Assembly: GCA_011525695.1 (NCBI GenBank)
Contig: WYBX01000036.1
Coordinates: 1 to 40,660, forward strand
Reading direction: 5' to 3'
Origin: Verrucomicrobiia bacterium
GTDB lineage: Bacteria > Verrucomicrobiota > Verrucomicrobiia > Opitutales > Opitutaceae
Length of the DNA: 40,660 bases
Made by a program: the position numbers and the translations under genes. Positions 31,209 through 39,210 of the stretch are shown one piece after another; position 1 is the stretch's first letter, and each line of letters opens with the position of its first letter. Below the pieces are notes generated by a model. That model had not been told where the DNA came from. It saw only the letters and a list, made by a program, of their open reading frames with translations, and made no database searches.

Positions 31209-32592
31209 AACTGGCAGGAAGATTGTTCAGCACCGGATCGGCGCCGGCGAGCGAAACCAGCTCGGTCCAGACCCGGAGGTAGGCGGCGCGCACGCCGGCG
31301 GTGTGAGCCTCGTGATGTTCGAGCTCAGTGGCGGCCTGCTCGATCCGGACAGGCGGCGCGTTGCCGAGCGCCACCTCCTCACGGGCCTTGGCAAGGTTCT
31401 GGGCGGTGATCCGCAGCCGGGTTTCGGCGAGGTCGAGCGCTTCCGCCTCGAAGTCGAGCTGGCGCTGCAGGTGCTGGGCTCGCTCCATCGCCTCCTCGGC
31501 CGCGACTTCCAGTCGATGTTCGGCGAGCCGTTTGGCCGCCAGCGCTTCGCGCTTCGCTCCGCGGGTGGCCAGCCCGTCGAAAATCCACCATTGGGCGCTG
31601 ACCGCAAAGCCCTGCCGCTGCACGCCCTGCTGGGTCACGTCCAGCATCGTCGCATTGGTCGTGTTCTCGAGGTAATAGCCGGCGGTGGCATTGAACTTGG
31701 GCATCAGCCGCACGCGGGCGATCTGGTAACGGAGGTCCGCCTCCCGGACGTTCATCTCGTGCACCTGGGCCTCGAACGCACTGCGGCCGCCTTCCCGCAG
31801 CAGGGGCGCCACGACCGCGGAGGCCAGCGTGGCGGAGTGCGAGGGCCGGGGCAGTTCGTTGGGAATGCTGGCCTCGTTGAAGTCCGGCAGCCCCGTTAGT
31901 CGGGCGAAGCCGCGGCAGCCGGTCGCGAGTTGCTCCTCCCAACGCGCCAGATCGAGCGCCGCATCCCGGAAGGCAAGCTTCTGCATGGCGATGTGCTCGG
32001 GCGACACCGTGCCGTTCGCCAGTTTTTCCTCCTCCGTGGCCAGCTCCGCTGCGCGCAGCTTGTGCCGCCTTCGCAGTTGCTGCACGCGCAGCTTGGTCGC
32101 CACGAGGTCGAGGTAGGAGCTCCGCACCGCCATCGCGAGCAGCCGGTAGGCCTCCGCGTAATTCTTCTCGGCGATCGCCGTGCCGATTCTGGCCCGCTCG
32201 GTTTCGTTGCGCAGCGCCCCCCAGTGAAACAGCGGCTGGCTGACCTCGAGCCGGTAAAACAGCCCGTCGTCCCGGTACTGGGTGCCGGTGTTGCCGGAGA
32301 GTGCGGTCCGGTTGTACGCGTAGCTCAAATCGGCTCCGAGCCGGGGCAGCCGCGCGGCGTTGGCGCCGAGGATTCGGGCCTCGCTCGCCTCGATTTCGAT
32401 TTCCCGCTCGAGCACCTGAGGCGACTTCTTCAGGACGTCGCGCAGGATCGGCGCCAGCCCCGGCAGATAGTGTTCGGGCAGCGTGCCGGAGACATCGACC
32501 GGCTGTGCGGCCAGTGAGCAGGCAAGGCACGCCGCGATCACCCATCCTGCGCAGTGTGTGCAACCAAGGAGTTTCAAACCGGACAGCACCAT
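31189..32592 (-). CDS. TolC-family outer-membrane channel
   Basis: 467 residues. The N-terminal signal peptide is CAGWVIAACLACSLAAQPV, with likely cleavage after SLAA or thereabouts. The body shows the two-fold repeat of long helices with short strands: ILGANAARLPRLGADLSYAY and later VRLMPKFNATAGYYLENTTN mark the two outer-membrane strand regions. RLEVSQPLFHWGALRNETER and VSAQWWIFDGLATRGAKREA are the characteristic start points of the following helices. It forms the outer-membrane and periplasmic tunnel of the tripartite system. ATG at 32592 starts the presumed operon. Upstream, 32593-33041 is shared with the divergent ATPase gene. Substrates could be small molecules, glycolipids or the surface protein; nothing in the sequence decides. 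Confidence 0.88.
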   Translation of the reverse strand: MVLSGLKLLGCTHCAGWVIAACLACSLAAQPVDVSGTLPEHYLPGLAPILRDVLKKSPQVLEREIEIEASEARILGANAARLPRLGADLSYAYNRTALSGNTGTQYRDDGLFYRLEVSQPLFHWGALRNETERARIGTAIAEKNYAEAYRLLAMAVRSSYLDLVATKLRVQQLRRRHKLRAAELATEEEKLANGTVSPEHIAMQKLAFRDAALDLARWEEQLATGCRGFARLTGLPDFNEASIPNELPRPSHSATLASAVVAPLLREGGRSAFEAQVHEMNVREADLRYQIARVRLMPKFNATAGYYLENTTNATMLDVTQQGVQRQGFAVSAQWWIFDGLATRGAKREALAAKRLAEHRLEVAAEEAMERAQHLQRQLDFEAEALDLAETRLRITAQNLAKAREEVALGNAPPVRIEQAATELEHHEAHTAGVRAAYLRVWTELVSLAGADPVLNNLPASYARPKW

Positions 32593-33041
32593 TGAGTGAA
32601 GCGAAGGTTAAACGGGCAGGGGGTGTAAATTCGAGGGTGATTGCAAAGCTTTTTGCGCAAGGAGTCTGTCGGACTTAGGCGGATCGTTCTGAAAGGGGTG
32701 CACCGAGAGTTGGACGGGCGACCATCGCCAAGCCCCGGAGCGGGACATTTAACAGGAGGCAACGGAGTTAACGGAGCATGCTGGTTCTGCTTCGGGCCTC
32801 TGTTCCCTCCGTTAACTTTTGTTCAAATCCGGGAGCTTGGAGATCGACCCCAAGCCCGGACCAAGCCGCCAGGCATCTTGCCACAAGAACACAAGAATCC
32901 GGGTTGGAGGGACCGCCTTGGACGGCGCGACGCGGTCCAGTTTTAAGAGTAATGTTGTAGTGTAAGGTTAGGTTCCGGTCCCGGTGATTGACCTTCGTCG
33001 CCGGGATTTCGAATCTCCCTTCCGCTTTGTCAGCTGTTCCG
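32593..33041. other. Divergent intergenic region between the channel and ATPase genes
   Basis: 449 bases presumably containing both promoters; none can be placed firmly. A diverged family C element occupies 32724-32846. The rest shows no gene. Confidence 0.6.
32724..32846. repeat. Family C palindrome, diverged copy 6
   Basis: TTTAACAGGAGGCAACGGAG, TTAACGGAG ... CCCTCCGTTAACTTTTGTTC, AAATCC, with outer arms CGCCAAGCCCCGGAG and CCGGGAGCTTGGAG. Confidence 0.7.
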
Positions 33042-33761
33042 ATGGCCGCAACCGCTCCTGCCTCCCTTCCACCCGACGCATCCGCCTCACACCCGGTCCT
33101 TCGTTGTGTCGGGCTTCATCGGCATCTGGGACATGGCGAGGGACGCGTCCACGTCCTGAAGGGCGTCTCCTTCGAGGCCCACCGGGGCCAGGTGACGGCG
33201 ATTGTCGGACCTTCCGGTTGCGGCAAGAGCACGCTGCTTTACCTGCTCGGGCTGCTGGATCAGCCGGATGACGGGCGGATCGAAATCGACGGTCGGTTGA
33301 TGTCGAACTCGGACGACCTGGCGCGGACGGCGGCGCGCGGCCAGCACATCGGGTTCGTGTTCCAGTTTCACTTCCTGATGCTCGAGTTCACGGCGCTGGA
33401 GAATGTCCTGATGCCGATGCGCAAGCTGGGACGATTGTCGGGCCCGGCGATGGAGGCGCGCGCGCACAGCCTGCTGACGGCGGTGGGTCTGGGGGACAAG
33501 ACGCGTCGGCTGGGCACCCAGCTATCGGGTGGCGAACAGCAGCGGGTGGCGGTGGCGCGGGCGCTTGCAAACGAGCCGTCGATCATTTTGGCGGATGAAC
33601 CGACCGGAAACCTCGATGTACGGAACTCGGGTATGGTCTTCGACCTGCTCACCCGGCTGGCCAAGGAGAACGGGCAGGCGGTGGTGCTCGTGACCCACAA
33701 CCCGGAGATCGCGCAGCGCTGCGACATCACCCGGCCGATGCGCGACGGGGTTTTTATTTAG
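33042..33761 (+). CDS. LolD/MacB-type ABC transporter ATPase
   Basis: 239 residues. Walker A GPSGCGKST (56-64), Q-loop FVFQFHFLM (Gln about 107), signature LSGGEQQRV (160-168), Walker B with IILADEPTGNL (180-190) and switch His in LVTHNPEI (about 218). VHVLKGVSFEAHRGQVTAIV, LLDQPDDGRIEIDG and the ending VFI place it in the MacB/LolD group that works with FtsX-type permeases. The permease at 28509 is the only matching partner in the window, yet the gene is on the other strand beyond the channel gene. ATG at 33042 was chosen; a TTG at 32988 would add 18 residues. Family C palindromes lie on both sides (32724-32846 and 33820-33917). Confidence 0.9.
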   Translation: MAATAPASLPPDASASHPVLRCVGLHRHLGHGEGRVHVLKGVSFEAHRGQVTAIVGPSGCGKSTLLYLLGLLDQPDDGRIEIDGRLMSNSDDLARTAARGQHIGFVFQFHFLMLEFTALENVLMPMRKLGRLSGPAMEARAHSLLTAVGLGDKTRRLGTQLSGGEQQRVAVARALANEPSIILADEPTGNLDVRNSGMVFDLLTRLAKENGQAVVLVTHNPEIAQRCDITRPMRDGVFI

Positions 33762-33766
33762 TGGCA

Positions 33767-33800
33767 AGTAGCGGGTAGCGGGTAGCGAGTAGCAAGTACC
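33767..33800. repeat. Family G tract
   Basis: AGTAGCGGGTAGCGGGTAGC, GAGTAGCAAGTACC: degenerate GTAGCGG/GTAGCGA units directly after the ATPase stop codon. Confidence 0.65.
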
Positions 33801-33819
33801 GTAGCGGTAGGCCAAACCG

Positions 33820-33917
33820 TTGAACAGGAGGAAGCGGAGATAACCGAGGAAGCGCTTTTCTCCGGATCCTCTGTTACCTCGGATCGCCTCCTGTTCATAT
33901 CCGAGGCTTGGGGATCT
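33820..33917. repeat. Family C palindrome, copy 5
   Basis: TTGAACAGGAGGAAGCGGAG, ATAACCGAGG ... CCTCTGTTACCTCGGATCGC, CTCCTGTTCA, then ATCCGAGGCTTGGGGATC as outer arm. Confidence 0.8.
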
Positions 33918-34007
33918 GAGGCTACGCCCGTGACAAGTGACGGCCTTCCGGCCGGGACGGCCCAATGGGATCGTGAGAACCGAAAATCGTTAATCCGGAA
34001 TCCTTCA

Positions 34008-34044
34008 TTGACCCAGGCTCCGGCCGCGACATCGGCCAGGTCAA
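34008..34044. promoter_or_regulatory. Inverted repeat, possible hipBA operator
   Basis: TTGACC and GGTCAA at the ends, with GGCC pairs inside (CTCCGGCC ... TCGGCC), about 80 bases before hipB. HipB-type antitoxins bind palindromic operators upstream of their own gene; that this is the site is inference. Confidence 0.3.
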
Positions 34045-34122
34045 TTTCACCCGGGATTCGTTGCGAACTCCGAGGAAACTATACTTGACACAAATGCCGG
34101 TGCCGCGGATGTAAGAGAAGCT

Positions 34123-34434
34123 ATGGTTTCCATTCGTGGCGACAGGGAGGCGATGACGAGCCTGGGGGCGCGGATTCGCGACGCCAGACTGGCGCGGAAT
34201 CTCGCCCAATCCTACATCGCGTCCATCGTTGGGGTCAGCCTGCCCACCTATCGCAAGATCGAGTCGGGTGACGGCACGGTCGAATTCAGGCACGTCGCCG
34301 GAGCGCTGGCCGTCCTCGGCTATGCCGAAGCGCTCGCCGAGCTGATCCCGCCGGTGGCTCCGACGATGACGATGAAGGAGCTCGTGTCGCTCCCGGAGCG
34401 CAAGCGCGCATCGGCCTCGAAGCGGAAGGTCTGA
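34123..34434 (+). CDS. HipB-like antitoxin (XRE-family HTH)
   Basis: 103 residues. The helix-turn-helix spans LGARIRDARLARNLAQSYIA to VSLPTYRKIESGDGTVEFRH (about 14-55), the Cro/C1 (XRE) type. A hydrophobic helix VAGALAVLGYAEALAELI follows. Length, order and one-base spacing to the hipA-like gene fit a type II HipBA pair, in which HipB neutralises the kinase and represses the operon. A basic tail, ERKRASASKRKV, may be flexible. ATG 34123 was used; ATG 34153 (MTSLGAR) would give a more typical short N-terminus. Confidence 0.85.
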   Translation: MVSIRGDREAMTSLGARIRDARLARNLAQSYIASIVGVSLPTYRKIESGDGTVEFRHVAGALAVLGYAEALAELIPPVAPTMTMKELVSLPERKRASASKRKV

Positions 34435-34435
34435 C

Positions 34436-35686
34436 ATGCCGGCCAAACTGGAGATTCGGTGGTGGGACGGGACAGTTGTCGGTCACCTGGTGAATCGGGG
34501 CTCGAATTTTTTTGGCTACGATCCGGGGTGGCTCGAACGCGGCCACAACCTCTCGCCGCTCAAGCTTCCCTTCACCGCCGCGATCTTCAACGCCGGCCAG
34601 GAGGAGGATGGATTGCCCGGCCTGCTGGCCGATTGTCTGCCGGATGCATGGGGCCGCAAGGTGGCGGCACTTCACTTCGCCGCAGAGAAGCTGGGGCCTC
34701 TCACGCCACTGAACCTGATCGCCTGGCGCGGCTCGAGGGGGCTGGGGGCGCTGCAAATTCATCCGGCCCTCGGAGACCACAACTCTCCCAGGCTCGCCGC
34801 CATCACCGCCGCCTCCCTGGCACGCGGTGCCGCCGAGATTCAGCGGGGCACTCCCGCCGCGCTCCTGCCGCAGCTCGTGCAGGGCGCCACTGCCGGTGGA
34901 GCATATCCCAAAACGCTGGTCCTCGCGTATCGCGACGGGACGCTCGCGGTCGGGGCACCCGATGGCGTCGGCGTGCCGGCCTTGCTCAAGCTCGACCTGT
35001 CAGCGAGAGGGGGACTTGCCCAATGCGAGCACGCTTACGCATCCATGTCGCGAGCGGCCGGGATTCGGTCCGTTTCAACCGCGTTGATCGCGGAGAGTTC
35101 AAGGTCGAAACGGAGACACCTGCTCGTGCACCGCTTCGACGTCGCGGCTGAAAACCCCAGCCGCCGTTTTCATTTCCATTCGCTGGCGCGGATGTTGCAC
35201 CACGACCACCGGCACGCAGGCCGTTTGCTCGATTACCTCGACCTCTTTCGCACCGCAATCAAGCTGGCAATTCCGTTGGCCGAGCTCCGGGAAATAGCCC
35301 GGCGGATGGTGTTCAATGTGCTCGCCGCCAATCCCGACGATCACGGGCGCAATCATGCCTTTCTCTACGACGAGGAGCAGCGGAGCTGGTCGCTTACGCC
35401 GGCGTTCGACGTCACCTTCCATGCGGGAGTGCTTGATCGGGGTCTGCGGGTGAATGGCGAGGTGTGGCCCCGGCTCGAAACGATGGAGTCGATGGGCCGC
35501 GAAGTCGGCATCACGAAGGTCGAATTTGCCGAACTGGTGGATGCGGTGCAGACAGCCATCGGCCGATGGGGAGACCAGGCGAAACGTGCCGGCGTGCCGA
35601 AGGACATCGTCGCCGAGGCACGGGCGTGGCATCGACGCATTCGCGCGAGCGTAATCCCCTCCGCGACTTTGCCGAAGCGGTCATAG
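34436..35686 (+). CDS. HipA-like serine/threonine kinase toxin
   Basis: 416 residues, the usual HipA length. N-terminal subdomain FTAAIFNAGQEEDGLPGLLA and LLADCLPDAWGRK; the Gly-rich activation-loop segment GATAGGAYPKTLVLA (about 150-164); Lys in ALLKLDL; catalytic loop NPDDHGRNHAFL (299-310) with Asp and Asn; and metal-binding Asp in TPAFDVTF (321-328). These agree with HipA kinases, which in E. coli phosphorylate glutamyl-tRNA synthetase and cause growth arrest. The catalytic loop has Arg where E. coli HipA has Lys (HGRN versus HAKN). The activation-loop position of E. coli Ser150 cannot be aligned with certainty. It follows its antitoxin gene by one base. The insertion site shows a small duplication, described at 35700. 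Confidence 0.88.
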   Translation: MPAKLEIRWWDGTVVGHLVNRGSNFFGYDPGWLERGHNLSPLKLPFTAAIFNAGQEEDGLPGLLADCLPDAWGRKVAALHFAAEKLGPLTPLNLIAWRGSRGLGALQIHPALGDHNSPRLAAITAASLARGAAEIQRGTPAALLPQLVQGATAGGAYPKTLVLAYRDGTLAVGAPDGVGVPALLKLDLSARGGLAQCEHAYASMSRAAGIRSVSTALIAESSRSKRRHLLVHRFDVAAENPSRRFHFHSLARMLHHDHRHAGRLLDYLDLFRTAIKLAIPLAELREIARRMVFNVLAANPDDHGRNHAFLYDEEQRSWSLTPAFDVTFHAGVLDRGLRVNGEVWPRLETMESMGREVGITKVEFAELVDAVQTAIGRWGDQAKRAGVPKDIVAEARAWHRRIRASVIPSATLPKRS

Positions 35687-35699
35687 GCCGGCGAGAGAA

Positions 35700-35775
35700 G
35701 CTGCTGGCCCACAATCCCGAGATCGCGCAACGCTGCGACATCACGAATCGCCTCGTGAAAGCGGAAAATCGTGCA
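35700..35775 (+). pseudogene. Fragment matching the 3' end of the LolD-like gene
   Basis: GCCCACAATCCCGAGATCGC, GCAACGCTGCGACATCAC encodes AHNPEIAQRCDIT. This is nearly the same as THNPEIAQRCDIT near the end of the ATPase gene (33693-33731), with three base differences over about 38 bases. No start codon or other ABC motifs accompany it. It continues NRLVKAENRAAGIL, as a LolD-like tail might. It is best read as a remnant of an ATPase gene end located just after hipA. Confidence 0.6.
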
Positions 35776-35784
35776 GCGGGAATC

Positions 35785-38700
35785 TTAGAATTTCAGGCCG
35801 GCAGTGAGCTCATACGTGCGCGGCTGCACATAGATCCGCTGCAGGATGTGCGGCGCGCCGAATCCATTGTCGACGGCGCTGTTGGGATAGTTCTCGTGCT
35901 GGTCGAGCAGGTTGCGCACCCGAAGCGACAGCGACCAATTGGCATTTCGACGCAGCACTTTGTTTTTCCAGGAGTAACTGACAAACGCATCCGTAACCAA
36001 TGACTCTGCGCCGGTGAACGCGTTCTTTACATCGAAACTTCCCGCGACCTCGGGGTATCCGATCGTGGGAGCATCGCGCCAGCGCAGATTCCCACCGACC
36101 CGCAGGCCTTTTAACGTGCCCTCATCGAAGCCGTAACTTCCGACCACATTCACCATCCAATTGTTGCCCCGGATCCGGGGGCCTCCGATCTGGGCCTCAT
36201 GATAGTCCAGGCGGCGCTCAATCCCAGTGATATAATCGCCGATGGTCCGGGTGGCATTGAAGGCGGGGTTGGCGATCAACCCCCTCATGGCAGCATCGTC
36301 ACGGTAGGGCTTGACGAATTGCTCATACCACGGCCGGGTATAGGCATAGGTGCTGTTCAATTTCGAATCGTTGTAGGAAACGTTCAGCATGAGGCGCAGC
36401 TGTCTGGTCGGATTGAGGGTGGCCTCCAACTCGTAGCCTTCCGTCAAGTCCGACTCCACGTCCGTCCAGAGTTGGTTGCCCGTGTAATCGGCGAAGCGGG
36501 GGGATTCGGCCACCCGGTCGCCATAGCCGTTGAGCACCATGCCTTCGAGGTATCGTTCGACATAGCCATTCTGCCGGGCCATCTCGACGCCGATGGCGCC
36601 ATCCCGGAGCGGATTGGAGATGCGGTTCACGAGCTCATTATTGAAATAGTTGAGCTTCAGAATCACGCGGTCACCCCACAAGAAGGTGCGGAACCCCACA
36701 TCGTAGCCCAAGCCTTCCTGGTCGGGCAGGGTGCGGCCGAAGATGTCGTAGTTGGTGCCGCCGGCCCCCACGGTGTTCGTGGCCGCGTTGGCATAGACAT
36801 CTAGCCATTTCGCGATCCTGACCACGGCTCCGGCGTTGTAGTTGTCGACCGATGACTTGGTCGCCGGGCTGAACGCTCCCTCTCCTCGATTGCCGAATAG
36901 TTTGGTGACGGGATCCTGGGCAAAGACGAAATTCTGGGAGCTGATCTCATCCCGGCGGAGCCCCCCAGTGAGCACCAGCCGGCGGGAGAACAGTTCCCAC
37001 TGGCCGATCGCAGCCATGGACCGGGTGGTCTCGGGCGCGTAGACGGGATTCAAGCGGTTCACGAAACCCGACGTAATCGCAGGGATGACACCGCCCGGTA
37101 CGGACGGATTGGCGGCCTGGTTCACCACGGTATCCTGCGGGGTCATCGCGGGAAAGTGGGGCGGTTGCCCGGGCAGGAGATAGTAGCGGCGGCGGATCTG
37201 ATTCTGGGTGTCGCCGATGACGCCGGTCGTCATCACCGATGTCGTGGTCATTTCCTCCGGCTGGGAGAAGTAACTGTCATTGGACCGATAGTAGTAAAAG
37301 GCCACTGCGGTGAACCGGCCGAGATCGAATCCCTTGATCGGCTCGATGCGACTCAGGTCAAACTGGTGGGTGAGGGTTCCGCGGAACTGTTTCAGCACCG
37401 TATCGCGGGTTTCCAGCTTGGCATTGCCCTCGACGTAAGGAACCCCGAAATAGGGATTGAGCGGTCGGGTGGGATCCGGGTTGCTCGATGCCGACTGGGT
37501 GGGCAGATAGTAATTGGGGTCGATGAAGACCTCGTAGTCGCCACGGGTAATTGGCTGCCAATCCTCGTTGAACACCTCTTCATAGGCGCCGGCCATTTCG
37601 ATATAGGTTTTGGCGAAAACTTGCTGCTGGATCGAACCGGAGAATTTTTCGTAGTTGGTGTCGAAGTGCTCCGACGGCCCGGGCACCATCGTCTCCAGCG
37701 GAAACTCCGCTCCCGGCACGACTGTCACCGGCGAGATGCTGGTGTTGTTCTGATAAAGCCCGTTTACATAGGCTTCCGCACCCCGGGATTTCCACTTCCA
37801 GTTCTGCACTCCCATCTCGGGGTTGTTCATGACATACACGAGATAGTTGCTGGTCGAGAATCCCTGGGTGACGCCCGTGATGATGTTTCTGGCGGCGTTG
37901 CGGGCCGCCGTGGTGCCGGAAGTGACCAGGAGGTTGTCGATCCGGTTCGCCTTGTCATACGGATTCCGGGGATCGTTCAACCAGCCGGAAACGCTATCAT
38001 AAGCCAGATAGGGCCGGGGGATTGACTCGTCAATCTGGCCGGTCTCCCCGTTGACATTGATCGTGGTCCCCTTGAATGGCTGGAAGGTGAGGTTCAGGTA
38101 GGCCGCGCTACGGCGCGCATATTGGAGTTCGCGCGGGGTGCGCTGGTCGGAGGCCAGGGCCGCGAAACGCAGGGCGAGCTTCTTCGGAATGATGATCTGG
38201 TTGATATCGGCCACGGCGCGCTGGGTCCCCTCCGAATCGAAGCGGAGTTCGAGGCCGTAGCTGTTGGCATTGAATTTTCCCGCCTTGTTGGTCGCGTCGA
38301 GGCCTCCACCCACCGAACCCAGTCCAAACAGGAGGGAATTGGGCCCACGCGACTGGGTCACTGTCTCGGTATTGTAGTTGTCCACCTTGACCCGCGTGGT
38401 GAAGAAGTTGTTGGTCAAGGTCGTCGAGGTGAAGCCGCGGACGGAGTAAGGGGTGCTGTTGCGGTTTCCGACGCTCTCCGGATCCGAGGAGTCGCCTTTG
38501 AATTCCCGGGTGCTGGGCAGAAACTCCAGGGCCTCCTGATAATTCACGGCCCCGATATCCTGCATGAACTCCTCGGTGACGATGGTGATGGGATTAGCGA
38601 GATCGCGGACGTCGGACCTCAATTGCGTCCCGGAAAGGGTCTCCGATGCATAATACCCCTTGTGCGCATCGGTGGTCACGACGAAGGGACTCAGCACCAG

Positions 38701-38805
38701 CGTTTCCCCACCCGGCTCCTGGGCGGGAACGCGCAGCGGCAGGATGGACAGACTCACTCCGAGCAGGAGGGGAAGACCCGGGGTGGCGGACCTTTTGGAT
38801 TTCAT
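35785..38805 (-). CDS. TonB-dependent outer-membrane receptor
   Basis: 1006 residues. The signal peptide is LPLLLGVSLSILPLRVPAQ, with Ala-x-Gln at the likely cleavage site. Mature start ETLVLSPFVVTTDAHKGYYA is typical of Opitutaceae receptors, as is LSGTQLRSDVRDLANPITIV. The plug domain runs from ITIVTEEFMQDIGAVNYQEA to GLDATNKAGKF (about 65-190), and a 22-strand barrel makes up the rest. The C-terminal strand QPRTYELTAGLKF ends in Phe, as required for BAM insertion. It takes up a ligand such as a siderophore or oligosaccharide at the outer membrane using TonB energy. A glycoside hydrolase gene lies upstream on the same strand, so a sugar ligand is plausible. ATG at 38805 was chosen; an upstream in-frame start at 38889 would bury the signal peptide. 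Confidence 0.93.
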   Translation of the reverse strand: MKSKRSATPGLPLLLGVSLSILPLRVPAQEPGGETLVLSPFVVTTDAHKGYYASETLSGTQLRSDVRDLANPITIVTEEFMQDIGAVNYQEALEFLPSTREFKGDSSDPESVGNRNSTPYSVRGFTSTTLTNNFFTTRVKVDNYNTETVTQSRGPNSLLFGLGSVGGGLDATNKAGKFNANSYGLELRFDSEGTQRAVADINQIIIPKKLALRFAALASDQRTPRELQYARRSAAYLNLTFQPFKGTTINVNGETGQIDESIPRPYLAYDSVSGWLNDPRNPYDKANRIDNLLVTSGTTAARNAARNIITGVTQGFSTSNYLVYVMNNPEMGVQNWKWKSRGAEAYVNGLYQNNTSISPVTVVPGAEFPLETMVPGPSEHFDTNYEKFSGSIQQQVFAKTYIEMAGAYEEVFNEDWQPITRGDYEVFIDPNYYLPTQSASSNPDPTRPLNPYFGVPYVEGNAKLETRDTVLKQFRGTLTHQFDLSRIEPIKGFDLGRFTAVAFYYYRSNDSYFSQPEEMTTTSVMTTGVIGDTQNQIRRRYYLLPGQPPHFPAMTPQDTVVNQAANPSVPGGVIPAITSGFVNRLNPVYAPETTRSMAAIGQWELFSRRLVLTGGLRRDEISSQNFVFAQDPVTKLFGNRGEGAFSPATKSSVDNYNAGAVVRIAKWLDVYANAATNTVGAGGTNYDIFGRTLPDQEGLGYDVGFRTFLWGDRVILKLNYFNNELVNRISNPLRDGAIGVEMARQNGYVERYLEGMVLNGYGDRVAESPRFADYTGNQLWTDVESDLTEGYELEATLNPTRQLRLMLNVSYNDSKLNSTYAYTRPWYEQFVKPYRDDAAMRGLIANPAFNATRTIGDYITGIERRLDYHEAQIGGPRIRGNNWMVNVVGSYGFDEGTLKGLRVGGNLRWRDAPTIGYPEVAGSFDVKNAFTGAESLVTDAFVSYSWKNKVLRRNANWSLSLRVRNLLDQHENYPNSAVDNGFGAPHILQRIYVQPRTYELTAGLKF

Positions 38806-39210
38806 GTTTGGGGGGTAATGGAGATGTTGGCCGGACCTGAAGCGTCCGGCCGCGGGCGACAAGGTCCGGAGGAGGCAGGGTAGTTTCATGTTGTATATAG
38901 GCTAGGAAGAAGGCGCTGGCAGTCGCATTGGAGAGTCGCAGATTTTCCAAACCCTGCCATCCCATGTTCGGGGGATGCGCGGTGGTTGGAAGGGTTGCTC
39001 TACGCAGCGCCATAGGTCGCGCCGTATCCTCGTAGGAGCGCAGACTTGCCCATTCGACGAGCACAGGGTCCCGAGCCTGCCGAGGGACTTCGCCCTCAAT
39101 AGCAGTCGAATGGCCCTAACTGAGGGCACAGCGAGTCTGCGCCCCTACGTTGGCAATGATTTTTGACGTTGTGCTTCGCTGGGTGAACCGAGGGCGCGGC
39201 GGGTATCGCT
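38806..39210. other. Intergenic region upstream of the receptor gene
   Basis: 405 bases with a family B element at 39032-39148 and the receptor's leader (TTACCCCCCAAAC before ATG on the minus strand). No gene was seen. Confidence 0.6.
39032..39148. repeat. Family B element, copy 2
   Basis: GTAGGAGCGCAGACTTGCCC, ATTCGACGAGCACAGGGTCC, CGAGCCTGCCGAGGGACT ... GCGAGTCTGCGCCCCTAC. Same orientation as 24875-25029. The GTAG/CTAC ends pair as GTAGGxGCGCAGAC with GTCTGCGCCCCTAC. Confidence 0.85.

Larger units (their letters stand above)
33762..34122. other. Intergenic region upstream of hipBA
   Basis: 361 bases containing a G tract (33767-33800), family C copy 5 (33820-33917) and, nearest hipB, an inverted repeat at 34008-34044. 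TTGACA at 34085-34090 could be a -35 box, but the expected -10 (GATGTA, 34108-34113) is poor. Confidence 0.55.

Noticed and set aside
30075..33761. A type I secretion system dedicated to the RTX-like surface protein
   Set aside because: The ATPase is a stand-alone LolD/MacB type and the permease an FtsX type, not a fused HlyB-like exporter; linkage to the surface protein cannot be supported.
34123..35775. A prophage or integrative element around hipBA
   Set aside because: No integrase, phage structural gene or tRNA attachment site is present; only the toxin-antitoxin pair and repeats lie here.
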